Assembly (NCBI GenBank): GCA_937900755.1
Contig: CALCDN010000039.1
Coordinates: forward strand, 1-8,163
Direction of reading: 5' to 3'
DNA: 8,163 nt
Source: an uncultured Acetobacter sp.
GTDB taxonomy: Bacteria > Pseudomonadota > Alphaproteobacteria > Acetobacterales > Acetobacteraceae
Positions 1-7,504 of the stretch are shown in pieces. The notes under the pieces are model-generated. The model searched no databases. It was not told the DNA's origin and saw nothing but the letters and a program-made list of their open reading frames with translations. Made by a program: the position numbers and the translations under genes. Every line of letters begins with the position of its first letter. The stretch's first letter is position 1.

Positions 1-651
1 GTTTTTGTGCGTATTTTCAAAGCTTTCGCTTTCCACCATCTGGCGGCGGAGCCAGAACACAAGTAACGCCCCCCCCGCCCCGATCAGGAAGGGAATACGC
101 CAGCCCCAGCTGGCAATCTGCTCAGGTGTTAAAAACACATATTGCATGACCAGCAGCACGCACAGCGCCAGCAACTGCCCCATAACCAGCGTGACATACA
201 GAAAACCCGACCAGAACCCCCGGTGCCGCGGGGTGGAGACCTCGGCCAGATAGGTGGCGGAGGCACCGTATTCCCCGCCAAGGCTCAGCCCCTGCACAAG
301 CCGGGCGAGTACGAGAATGACGGGGGCCGCAACCCCGATCCGCTCGTATGTGGGGCACAGGGCTATGGCCAGCGAGCCAAAACACATGGCCAGAACGGAA
401 AAGGTCAGGGCTTTGCGCCGCCCGTACCGGTCCGCCGCCATGCCCAGAAGCCACCCGCCAATGGGGCGCATAAAAAAGCCAACGGCAAACACCGCTGCCG
501 CATTGAGCAGCTCGGCCGTCTGGTTGCCGTGTGGAAAAAACGCATGGGCGAAGTAGATGGTGAAGGAAGAATAGACGTACCAGTCAAAATATTCGAGCAG
601 GTTTCCGGCTGACCCTGCCAGGATACCCCGAATGCGTTGTGCCGTGTTCAA
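1..651 (-). CDS. kgtP: KgtP-like 2-oxoglutarate/dicarboxylate:H+ symporter (MFS), 3' end missing
   Basis: Inner-membrane transporter of the metabolite:H+ symporter branch of the major facilitator superfamily, which takes up organic acids with protons. The first 217 residues are present, about half of the roughly 430 usual for KgtP. The frame is open and unbroken to the window edge. It begins MNTAQRIRGILAGSAGNLLE and continues EYFDWYVY, the family's N-terminal signature. Then come GFFMRPIGGWLLG, the loop 2-3 motif ADRYGRRKAL, RLVQGLSLGGEYGASATYLAE, the GWRIPF segment and WLRRQM, all closely resembling E. coli KgtP as I remember it. The start is TTG at 651, the only plausible one between the upstream in-frame TGA (720-718) and the conserved N-terminus; GGAGAG lies 6 nt upstream. 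Substrate is inferred: 2-oxoglutarate is likeliest, but related ShiA- and ProP-type members carry shikimate or osmolytes. It is divergent from rmuC and probably unrelated to the efflux genes. Confidence 0.88.
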   Translation of the reverse strand, partial: MNTAQRIRGILAGSAGNLLEYFDWYVYSSFTIYFAHAFFPHGNQTAELLNAAAVFAVGFFMRPIGGWLLGMAADRYGRRKALTFSVLAMCFGSLAIALCPTYERIGVAAPVILVLARLVQGLSLGGEYGASATYLAEVSTPRHRGFWSGFLYVTLVMGQLLALCVLLVMQYVFLTPEQIASWGWRIPFLIGAGGALLVFWLRRQMVESESFENTHKN

Positions 652-657
652 GCTGCG

Positions 658-663
658 CTCTCC
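658..663 (-). promoter_or_regulatory. Ribosome binding site of the kgtP-like gene
   Basis: GGAGAG on the minus strand sits 6 nt before the TTG at 651. It is what fixes the non-ATG start, since no in-frame ATG or GTG lies between the upstream stop and the conserved N-terminal residues. Confidence 0.6.
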
Positions 664-713
664 ACTCTTGGGCTTTTTGTCTTGTTGGTGAACAGGACAC
701 CGTGGGCAAGGGT

Positions 714-741
714 AGTATCATTACCGCGCGGGCCTTGTCAT
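714..741 (-). promoter_or_regulatory. Candidate sigma70 promoter of the kgtP-like gene
   Basis: On the minus strand ATGACA (741-736, 5 of 6 matches to TTGACA) is separated by 16 nt from GATACT (719-714, 4 of 6 matches to TATAAT). This would start transcription near 707 and leave a leader of about 55 nt before the TTG. It was found by eye only. I saw no equally good promoter for rmuC in the same gap (652-844), although one must exist there or further upstream. Confidence 0.3.
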
Positions 742-844
742 TACGTTCACGTCATAAGGAATGTTGCGTGGCGGCACGGCTTTTTGTTCAAAAACAGGGG
801 GCCGGGGTGCTTGCCCTTGGCCTGAACATAAGACACAACAGGGT

Positions 845-2116
845 ATGAGTTCTGTAATTGTTCTTGTGTGTGTGGCGGTCACGGCTCTTTTGCTCGGGGG
901 GGTGATGGCGCATGTCCTGCGCAAACCAGCGGCGAAAAGCCCCGATAGCGACATGCTGGCGCGCCTTTACGTGATGATGGAGCGTGAAGCCGCCGCTGCG
1001 CGGGCCGACACGTCCGCCCAGAGAACCGCCATGAGCGAAATGGAGCGCGCATTTGGCGAGCGGCTGGAGCGCATGCGCACGGAACTGGCCGAGCAGCTTG
1101 GCAGCCTGTCCGGCGGTCTTGGGCGCGAGCAGGCCGAGGCGCGGGCTGCCCAGTCCGAGGCCCTGCGCAACATGGCGGAGGCCTCCGCCCAGCAACTTTC
1201 CGCCATCCGTCATGCTGTAACCGAGCAACTGCACGAGGCGGTGGAGCGGCAGATGCAGACATCGTTCCAGCGGGTGCTGGAACAGTTTACCGCCATGCAG
1301 AAAGCCATGGGCGAGGTCCGCGCCATGACCGCCCAGATCAGCGACCTCAAGCGGCTGTTCAGCAACGTCAAAACCCGTGGTGGCTGGGGGGAGGCGCAGT
1401 TGCGCGCCATTTTGGACGATGTGCTGCCACCGGGTACCTATGAGAGCAATGTACGGCTTGGGCCGGGGAATGACGTGGTGGAATTTGCCATTCGCATGCC
1501 GGTCAAAACCGAAACTCCACCCCTTATGCCAGTGGACAGCAAGTTTCCGACCGAAGCCTATGAAAAACTCCTCAATGCGGCGGAAGAGGGCGATGTGGCG
1601 GGGGAAAAAGCCGCGCGCAAGTCGTTGGAAAATACGGTGCGTGTGGAAGCCCGTAAAATTGCCACCAAATACATCCAGCCTCCCGCAACCGTTGAGTTTG
1701 CCGTGCTTTATCTGCCAACCGACGGGCTTTATACCGAAGTGGCCCGTATTCCGGGGTTGATAGATGAGGTGGGGCGGCAGTTCCGGGTCATGGTCATGGG
1801 GCCTGCCCTTATGCCCGCCATGCTGCGCACGATCCACCTGGGGTATGTCACCCTCGCCCTGGAAGAGCGGACGGAAAGCATTGCCCGCCTGCTGGGGGCC
1901 ACACGGCAGGAAATGCTGAAGATGGATGGTGTGCTGGACAAGCTGGCGCGCAATGCGCAGGCTATGTCGTTTTCCATTGAAGAGGCCAGACGGCGCACCA
2001 GGGTGGTCACACGCAGGCTGAAGGAGCTTGATAATCCGGTTGCGGTGGAGGACGAGGGCGAAGAGTCTGAAATTGAATTTAGTGGCCATACGAAGGGTAG
2101 CACTGCAACAGGGTAG
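845..2116 (+). CDS. rmuC: DNA recombination protein RmuC
   Basis: RmuC-family protein of 423 residues, close to the usual 400-500. In E. coli, loss of RmuC raises inversion at short inverted repeats, and the family is predicted to contain a restriction-endonuclease-like fold; its biochemical activity is not settled. An N-terminal membrane anchor spans residues 3-24 (start MSSVIVLVCVAVTALLLGGV). A long Ala/Glu/Arg-rich coiled coil follows to about residue 165. The RmuC domain then shows VKTRGGWGEAQL (about 176-187), PVDSKFPTEAYEKL (about 229-242), the EFAVLYLPTDGLYTEV stretch (about 284-299) and RQFRVMVMGP. The C-terminal 25 residues are acidic and variable. ATG 845 was chosen because it places the anchor at the very N-terminus as in E. 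coli RmuC; an in-frame ATG at 761 would add 28 unconvincing residues. The ribosome site before 845 is weak. The stop lies 3 bp before the response regulator gene, suggesting co-transcription. Confidence 0.93.
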   Translation: MSSVIVLVCVAVTALLLGGVMAHVLRKPAAKSPDSDMLARLYVMMEREAAAARADTSAQRTAMSEMERAFGERLERMRTELAEQLGSLSGGLGREQAEARAAQSEALRNMAEASAQQLSAIRHAVTEQLHEAVERQMQTSFQRVLEQFTAMQKAMGEVRAMTAQISDLKRLFSNVKTRGGWGEAQLRAILDDVLPPGTYESNVRLGPGNDVVEFAIRMPVKTETPPLMPVDSKFPTEAYEKLLNAAEEGDVAGEKAARKSLENTVRVEARKIATKYIQPPATVEFAVLYLPTDGLYTEVARIPGLIDEVGRQFRVMVMGPALMPAMLRTIHLGYVTLALEERTESIARLLGATRQEMLKMDGVLDKLARNAQAMSFSIEEARRRTRVVTRRLKELDNPVAVEDEGEESEIEFSGHTKGSTATG

Positions 2117-2119
2117 AAC

Positions 2120-2851
2120 ATGAGCGAGAGGGCAGATATGTCTGAAGATGATACGCTACCCCCTTTCCTGGAGGGGCGGACGGTTCTCCTTATCGAGGAT
2201 GACGGCAGGATTGCCGAGGAGATTGTGGGCGAACTGACAGGTCGCGGCTTTAACGTCCACCATGAGGAAACCGGCAATGCGGGGCTGGATGCGGCCTTGC
2301 GGGGCGAAGCCGATGTCATGGTGGTGGACCGGCTCTTGCCCGGCTGCGATGGCCTGTCCGTCATAGAGACCATGCGCCAGCAGGGGATTCGCGCCCCGGT
2401 GCTGGTTCTGTCCGCCCTGTCGGCTGTGGATGACCGTGTGACGGGGCTCAAGGCCGGGGGGGATGACTACCTGACCAAGCCTTTTGCCATGGAAGAGCTG
2501 GTCGCGCGCATAGAGGCCCTGCTCCGGCGGCCCGATGATACGCGCAACACCCGGCTGCGCGCTGGCCCGCTGGAAATGGATCTGATTGAACGCCGCGTCT
2601 GGCGCGACGGGCGCGAGATTGACCTGTTGCCACGGGAGTTCAGGCTGTTGGAATATCTCATGCGCAGGCCCAGCCAGGTGCTGACCCGCTCCATGCTGCT
2701 GGAGGATGTGTGGCAGTACCGTTTTATCCCGCGTACCAATCTGGTTGATGTGCATATAGGCAAGCTGCGCAGGAAGGTTGACGCGCCGGGGGAGGAACCC
2801 CTTATCCAGAGTATTCGTGGCACAGGGTTCCAGCTGCGTGTTTCTGACTGA
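2120..2851 (+). CDS. OmpR/PhoB-family response regulator
   Basis: Cytoplasmic two-component transcription factor of 243 residues, standard for the family. The receiver domain (about 20-135) has the acidic pocket E26-D27-D28, phospho-acceptor D70 (VVDRLLPGCDG), the conserved hydroxyl S98 (VLSAL) and K120 (LTKPF). A winged-helix DNA-binding domain (about 147-241) shows the LLPREFRLLEYLMRRPSQVL core, the NLVDVHIGKLRRKVD recognition region and the IRGTGFQL wing. All phosphorylation residues are intact, so it should be active. ATG 2120 is preceded by AGGG with 6 nt spacing inside the end of rmuC. A second in-frame ATG at 2138 has AGGG with 5 nt spacing and is equally possible; only six non-conserved residues differ. 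It is 3 bp after rmuC and overlaps the kinase gene. By position it probably regulates the RND operon downstream, but no target site is proven. Confidence 0.93.
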   Translation: MSERADMSEDDTLPPFLEGRTVLLIEDDGRIAEEIVGELTGRGFNVHHEETGNAGLDAALRGEADVMVVDRLLPGCDGLSVIETMRQQGIRAPVLVLSALSAVDDRVTGLKAGGDDYLTKPFAMEELVARIEALLRRPDDTRNTRLRAGPLEMDLIERRVWRDGREIDLLPREFRLLEYLMRRPSQVLTRSMLLEDVWQYRFIPRTNLVDVHIGKLRRKVDAPGEEPLIQSIRGTGFQLRVSD

Positions 2852-4211
2852 GGTTTTTCGGACAGCCACATTTCGGATTACCCTCATGGCGCTGGCGGCG
2901 ATGGCTGGCGTCATGCTGATGCAGTTCGGGCTGGTCTATGCCCAGATGGAGGCGGTGGAATCCCGCCGCTCCACCGAGCTGCTGCAAGGAGAGGCCGAAT
3001 TGCTGGCCCAGATGTCGCCTGAGCATCTGGAATATGTGATCCGCCGCCGCGCAACGGACGACCTGCGGCTGATCATCAACAGTGCCGGGCTGTTTGATGC
3101 GGGGCATGCGCTGATCGCGGGCGACCTGCATACATGGCCCAAGGGGCTGCTGGCGGATGGCAAGCCGCACAATATTGAAATCTACCCCGAGGAAGGAGCC
3201 GCCTACCCGCTGCGCCTGCTGGCGGTAACACTGCCAGACCACACCATTCTGGTGCTGGGGCGCAGTTTTCATCTGCTGGCGGAACAGAAGTTCATGCTCC
3301 GCCATGCCATGCTGGTGGCGGCGGTGCCGACCTTTTTGTTCGCACTTTTCCTTGGCGTGGCCCTCAGCCACCGCGCCCTTTCGCGCGTGAAGGAAATGCA
3401 CGAGGCCATAGACCGTATTATGGCGGGCGATATTCATGAACGCCTGCCAGCCAACCGCGAACGTGACGACCTGGAGCGGCTGGCCGGGAGCGTGAACCGC
3501 ATGCTCGACCGGCTGGAACATCTGATGGACGGCATGCGCGCGGTGGGCAACGATATTGCGCATGACCTGCGCACCCCGCTCTCGCGCGTGCGGGCAAAGC
3601 TGGAGCGCGCCCAGTCGGGCGAGCGGGACCCCGAACAGCTTGAGGCGGCCATAGGCCGGGCGGTGGATGACCTGGACCAGTGCCTAGGCATTATTACCGC
3701 CCTGCTCAGGATTGCGGAAATAGAGAACAGTCGCCGCATGGCGGGGTTTGCGCAGGTCAGGCTGCGGGCATTGATGGATGATGTGTTCGATCTGTACGAA
3801 CCCATTGCCGAAATGGAGGACAAAAAACTGCAGGCCCTACCCTCCGCAGCGGAGGGGCTGGTATGGGGCGATCGGCATCTTCTTATCGAACTTCTGGCTA
3901 ATCTGGTTGATAATGCTATCAAATTTACTCCCGAAGGCGGTAGTATCGTGCTGGACGTGCAACAAAAAGATGACGCGATCTTGCTGGTTGTCACGGATAC
4001 GGGCACGGGCATTGCCCCTGAGGAAAGACAGAATGTGTTGTCCCGCTTCTATCGTTCGGACAAAAGCCGGCACGTGCCCGGCAGTGGTCTGGGCCTGAGC
4101 CTTGTTTGCGCCATAGCCCATCTGCATGATGCAAGCGTCAAGATAGAGAGCGGCCCCAATGGCAGGGGTACATGCTTCAGCATTGCTTTTCCGGCCTTGG
4201 TGCCGGCCTAG
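2838..4211 (+). CDS. Membrane sensor histidine kinase (HAMP-HisKA-HATPase)
   Basis: Inner-membrane sensor kinase of 457 residues, cognate to the response regulator just before it. TM1 lies at about 13-35, a periplasmic sensor region of about 120 residues follows, and TM2 is at about 156-177. HAMP runs to about 230. The dimerisation/phosphoacceptor helix has H242 (AHDLRTPLSRVRAKLE). The ATPase domain has the N box (ELLANLVDNAIKFTPEGG, N355 and N359), G1 (DTGTGIAPEE, D387), F box (RFYRSD) and G2 (GSGLGLSL). All catalytic motifs are intact. The start is uncertain: GTG 2838 overlaps the regulator by 14 nt and puts TM1 near the N-terminus. ATG 2778 would add 20 residues that only mirror the regulator's 3' end, GTG 2817 is possible, and ATG 2886 would cut into TM1. 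The periplasmic region matches no ligand-binding fold I recognise, so the signal is unknown. Confidence 0.9.
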   Translation: MFLTEVFRTATFRITLMALAAMAGVMLMQFGLVYAQMEAVESRRSTELLQGEAELLAQMSPEHLEYVIRRRATDDLRLIINSAGLFDAGHALIAGDLHTWPKGLLADGKPHNIEIYPEEGAAYPLRLLAVTLPDHTILVLGRSFHLLAEQKFMLRHAMLVAAVPTFLFALFLGVALSHRALSRVKEMHEAIDRIMAGDIHERLPANRERDDLERLAGSVNRMLDRLEHLMDGMRAVGNDIAHDLRTPLSRVRAKLERAQSGERDPEQLEAAIGRAVDDLDQCLGIITALLRIAEIENSRRMAGFAQVRLRALMDDVFDLYEPIAEMEDKKLQALPSAAEGLVWGDRHLLIELLANLVDNAIKFTPEGGSIVLDVQQKDDAILLVVTDTGTGIAPEERQNVLSRFYRSDKSRHVPGSGLGLSLVCAIAHLHDASVKIESGPNGRGTCFSIAFPALVPA

Positions 4212-4220
4212 AGTAATGGT

Positions 4221-4240
4221 TTGTAAAGATAATGTCACAA
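4221..4240 (+). promoter_or_regulatory. Imperfect palindrome upstream of the RND operon, possible operator
   Basis: TTGT and ACAA bracket a 20-bp AT-rich stretch (TTGTAAAGATAATGTCACAA) only 10 bp after the kinase stop, in an otherwise GC-rich 119-bp gap before the permease. It could be a binding site for the regulator encoded upstream or part of a promoter. Only the outer four bases pair well (6 of 10 symmetric positions overall), and OmpR-family proteins more often use direct repeats. I could not find a convincing -35/-10 pair in this gap. Confidence 0.2.
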
Positions 4241-4302
4241 GCGGGAGAGGGATGTGCGGGTATCTACTGGCAAAATGACGACCATTTCCAGAATGATTTC
4301 CG

Positions 4303-4324
4303 GGCCCGTTGTTATCCAGGGGCC
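4303..4324 (+). promoter_or_regulatory. Small hairpin covering the RND ribosome binding region
   Basis: GGCCC (4303-4307) can pair with GGGCC (4320-4324) around a 12-nt loop. The 3' arm lies in AGGGG (4318-4322), which is 8 nt before the permease ATG and is one of two possible Shine-Dalgarno sequences. The other, AGGTGA (4325-4330), abuts the ATG and is left free. No U-run follows, so this is not an intrinsic terminator. Any effect on translation is inference. Confidence 0.25.
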
Positions 4325-4330
4325 AGGTGA

Positions 4331-7300
4331 ATGAACCAGATTGTTCTTATAGCACTCAAAAAGCCGTACACTTTTGTTGTGCTGTCCATCCTGATTCTTG
4401 TTTTTGGAATTAAGGGTATTTTTTCAACCCCAACGGACGTTTTTCCCAGTATCCGCATCCCGGTTGTGGCTGTTATCTGGCAGTATACCGGGCTTATGCC
4501 CGAGGATATGTCCGGGCGTGTGGTCTATTATTACGAACGTGCGCTGACCGCGACCGTCAATAATATCGAGCATATTGAAAGCCAGTCCTATTACGGGCGC
4601 GGGATTGTCAAAATCTTTTTCCAGCCCGGTACCAACACATCCGTGGCCCAGACACAGATCACCTCTGTTTCGCAGACGGTGATCAAGCAGATGCCCACCG
4701 GGTCCACGCCCCCGCTTGTCCTGGCGTATGACGCATCCTCCGTGCCGGTCATTACGTTGCAGGTCGCCTCCTCTTCCATGACGGCATCCGAAATTTATGA
4801 CATGTCGTCCAACCTGATCCGGCCAGCGCTGGTGTCCGTTGCGGGGGCGGCCATTCCCAACCCGTATGGGGGCAAGCCGGGGAACGTCATGGTGGACCTG
4901 GACCCGGTCAAACTGCTGGCGCACAGCCTTTCTCCCGTGGATGTCTCGCGCGCGCTCAATAGTCAGAACATTGTCCTCCCCGCGGGGGACCAGCGCATTG
5001 GCCCGTTTGACTGGATGGTCCAGACCAATGCCGCCCCGCGTGAGCTGGATGAACTGAACGACATTCCCATCAAGCAGGTTGGCCACGCCGTGGTCCGCCT
5101 GCGCGATGTGGCATGGGTGCACCAGGGTGGCCCACCCCAGACCAACCTTGTGCTGGTCAAGGGCCAGCAGGGTGTGCTGATCGTGGTCATGAAAAGTGGG
5201 GATGCCTCGACCCTGGATGTGGTGGCGGGGATTAAAAAGCTGCTCCCCGGCATTGTGCAGACCCTCCCCCCCGGTGTGAGCATCCGCGTGCTCAATGACG
5301 CCTCGACCTTTGTGAAAGAGTCCGTTCAGGACGTGGTGCGCGAAATGATAACCGCCGCCATCCTGACCGGGCTTGTGGTGCTGCTCTTCCTCGGGTCGTG
5401 GCGTTCGACAGTCATTATCGCCACCTCCATTCCGCTGGCCATGCTGTGCTCGATCATCGGGCTGGGCTGGGCCGGGCAGACCATTAACGTCATGACCCTG
5501 GGCGGGCTGGCTCTGGCCGTTGGTATTCTGGTCGATGACGCCACGGTCATGATCGAAAACATTGATGCGCATCTGGAGATGGAGAAGGACCTGGAGACCG
5601 CCATTGTGGATGCGGCCAACCAGATTGTTATTCCAACATTTGTCTCCACCTTGTGTATCTGCATTGTGTGGATGCCGCTGTTCCAGCTCACGGGTGTGGC
5701 GGGCTGGCTGTTCATGCCCATGGCCGAAGCCATTATTTTTGCCATGCTGGCCTCGTTCATTCTCTCGCGCACACTCGTGCCGACCATGGCCAAGTACATG
5801 CTGGCGGCACAGGTGGCCGCCCACGCGCACGGCCCGCAGGAACCCAAAACAGTTTTTGGCCGGTTCCAGCGCGCCTTTGAACATGGGTTCGAGACCTTCC
5901 GGCATCGCTACCACGCCCTGCTTACCTACCTGATTGAGGTGCGGAGCACGTTTATTCCGGTGTTCGTGCTGTGTTCGTTCGGGTCTCTGGGGCTGCTGTT
6001 TTTTGTCGGGCAGAACTTTTTCCCCGAGGTCAATTCGGACGTTATCGCCCTGCACATGCGCGCGCCCGTGGGCACGCGGTTGGAGGAATCAGGCAAGATT
6101 TCCCAACTGGTGGACGCGGAGGTCGAGCACACGCTGCCCGGCCAGGTGGAAGGCATGGTCAATAACTGCGGTCTGGCGTTCAGTCCGCTCAACATGGCCT
6201 ATATTCCAACACCAACAGTGGGCACGCAGGATTGCGACATTACAATCTCGCTCAAGGACGCGGCCGCCCCCGTTGCGCAATATCGCAGCCTGCTGCGCCA
6301 CAATCTGAACGAGCGTTTCCCCGGCACCCAGTTTTCCTTCCTGCCGGGGGACCTGACAGCCAATATCCGCAATATCGGCCTGCGATCCCCTATTGATGTG
6401 CAGGTTGTCGGGCGTGACCTGCCCGCCAACTTCCGCTTTGCCAACCGGATTGCCGAGAAGTTGCGGCATGTAACGGGCCTGACCGATATTTCCGTACAGC
6501 AACCCATGACCACGCCGACCCTGCGCGTGAACGCACGCCGCATGTACGCGCTGGGGACGGGTATCCGCGAGGCGGACGTGGCCGATAACGTGCTGGTCTC
6601 GCTCTCGGGCAGTTCACAGGTCGGGCAGGTTTACTGGCTGGACACAAAGACCGGGGTTTCGCACCTGATCGACATCCAGACCCCGGCCTCCTTCCTCCAG
6701 ACCATGAACGACCTGGAAATCACCCCGATCGACAAGGGGGATGGCAATCCCAGTGGGCAGACCCCGCAGATTCTGGGCGGGCTGAGCCAGATTGAACAGG
6801 TCGGCACCCCCGCCGAGGTCGCTCATTACAACATCATGCCCGTGTTCGACATCTATGCCTCCAACGAGGGGATCGACCTGGGCACGGTCTCGCGCGAGGT
6901 GGAGCGGATTGTGGATGAGCTAAGGCCCGACCTGCCGCGTGGCGCATCGCTTACGGTGCGTGGGCAGGCGGTGACCATGAACAGTGCTTATGTGCAGTTG
7001 CTGGCGGGGCTGGCCATGTCCATCCTGCTTGTTTACCTGCTGATCGTGGTCAACTTTCAGTCCTGGCTGGACCCGTTCATCATCATCACGGCATTGCCCG
7101 GTGCGCTGGCGGGTATTTCGTGGAGCCTGTTCCTGACGCACACCACCTTGTCCGTGCCCGCCCTTACGGGGGCGATCATGTGCATGGGCACGGCCACGGC
7201 CAACGCCATTCTGGTTGTGGCGTTTGCGCGTGAACGGCTGGATGAACATGGAGACGCCATTCTGGCGGCACTCGAAGCCGGGTTTGAGCGTATTCGTCCT

Positions 7301-7504
7301 GTCATGATGACGGCGCTGGCCATGATTATCGGCATGCTGCCCATGTCGCTGAGTAATTCGCAAAACGCACCGCTGGGCAAGGCGGTCATGGGGGGGCTTT
7401 TGGTGGCGACGGTTGCCACGTTGCTGTTTGTCCCCTGTGTGTTTGCCATGCTGCATAACAAAAAAGACGTGCCGACGACAAAAGAAGAGGAAACTGGCGT
7501 ATGA
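4331..7504 (+). CDS. RND efflux transporter permease subunit (AcrB/CzcA superfamily)
   Basis: Inner-membrane proton-driven efflux pump of 1057 residues, full length. Two related halves each carry a transmembrane helix, a large periplasmic domain and five more helices: TM1 about 13-31, TM2-6 about 338-482, TM7 about 541-560, TM8-12 about 888-1039. Family hallmarks are PTDVFPSI near TM1, GGLALAVGILVDDATVMIEN in TM4 with the proton-relay pair D402-D403, and NFFPEVNSD after TM7. In TM10 the motif reads GTATANAIL, so the position of AcrB K940 is Ala957. R987 and T994 match AcrB R971 and T978. NPYGGKPGNVMVDLDP, GPFDW and the TM10 sequence resemble a widespread uncharacterised RND branch rather than classical AcrB or CzcA. 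Two periplasmic cysteines, C613 and C635, could form a disulfide. It is followed by its adaptor gene in an ATGA overlap and preceded by a two-component system. Substrate cannot be deduced. Confidence 0.94.
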   Translation: MNQIVLIALKKPYTFVVLSILILVFGIKGIFSTPTDVFPSIRIPVVAVIWQYTGLMPEDMSGRVVYYYERALTATVNNIEHIESQSYYGRGIVKIFFQPGTNTSVAQTQITSVSQTVIKQMPTGSTPPLVLAYDASSVPVITLQVASSSMTASEIYDMSSNLIRPALVSVAGAAIPNPYGGKPGNVMVDLDPVKLLAHSLSPVDVSRALNSQNIVLPAGDQRIGPFDWMVQTNAAPRELDELNDIPIKQVGHAVVRLRDVAWVHQGGPPQTNLVLVKGQQGVLIVVMKSGDASTLDVVAGIKKLLPGIVQTLPPGVSIRVLNDASTFVKESVQDVVREMITAAILTGLVVLLFLGSWRSTVIIATSIPLAMLCSIIGLGWAGQTINVMTLGGLALAVGILVDDATVMIENIDAHLEMEKDLETAIVDAANQIVIPTFVSTLCICIVWMPLFQLTGVAGWLFMPMAEAIIFAMLASFILSRTLVPTMAKYMLAAQVAAHAHGPQEPKTVFGRFQRAFEHGFETFRHRYHALLTYLIEVRSTFIPVFVLCSFGSLGLLFFVGQNFFPEVNSDVIALHMRAPVGTRLEESGKISQLVDAEVEHTLPGQVEGMVNNCGLAFSPLNMAYIPTPTVGTQDCDITISLKDAAAPVAQYRSLLRHNLNERFPGTQFSFLPGDLTANIRNIGLRSPIDVQVVGRDLPANFRFANRIAEKLRHVTGLTDISVQQPMTTPTLRVNARRMYALGTGIREADVADNVLVSLSGSSQVGQVYWLDTKTGVSHLIDIQTPASFLQTMNDLEITPIDKGDGNPSGQTPQILGGLSQIEQVGTPAEVAHYNIMPVFDIYASNEGIDLGTVSREVERIVDELRPDLPRGASLTVRGQAVTMNSAYVQLLAGLAMSILLVYLLIVVNFQSWLDPFIIITALPGALAGISWSLFLTHTTLSVPALTGAIMCMGTATANAILVVAFARERLDEHGDAILAALEAGFERIRPVMMTALAMIIGMLPMSLSNSQNAPLGKAVMGGLLVATVATLLFVPCVFAMLHNKKDVPTTKEEETGV
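7487..7491 (+). promoter_or_regulatory. Ribosome binding site of the adaptor gene
   Basis: GAGGA inside the last codons of the permease gene lies 9 nt before the ATG at 7501. It supports the overlapping ATGA start and translational coupling of the two pump subunits. Confidence 0.55.

Noticed and set aside
69..76. An 8-base C run in the kgtP-like gene (and a 7-G run at 896-902 in rmuC) as possible phase-variation tracts
   Set aside because: Both frames remain intact through the tracts, the runs are short for phase variation, and long G runs in glycine codons are expected at this GC content.
639..848. Small plus-strand frames of 62-69 codons between the kgtP-like gene and rmuC
   Set aside because: They overlap each other and the rmuC leader, have no good ribosome sites and no recognisable product. 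The gap more plausibly carries the two divergent promoters.
788..2089. A 433-codon open frame on the minus strand opposite rmuC
   Set aside because: It is antisense to a well-supported RmuC and its composition is His/Gly/Arg-rich without recognisable motifs; it is a shadow frame.
4424..6055. A 543-codon open frame on the minus strand opposite the RND permease
   Set aside because: It lies entirely antisense to a gene with clear RND motifs. Its product is rich in His, Gly, Arg and Gln with no membrane or domain pattern, typical of the shadow frame of a GC-rich gene.
4331..7504. Assignment of the permease as a heavy-metal pump (CzcA type)
   Set aside because: The TM4 motif has the LVDDATVMIEN double aspartate of the drug-efflux type, and I saw no methionine-pair or other metal-binding pattern that would support metal export.
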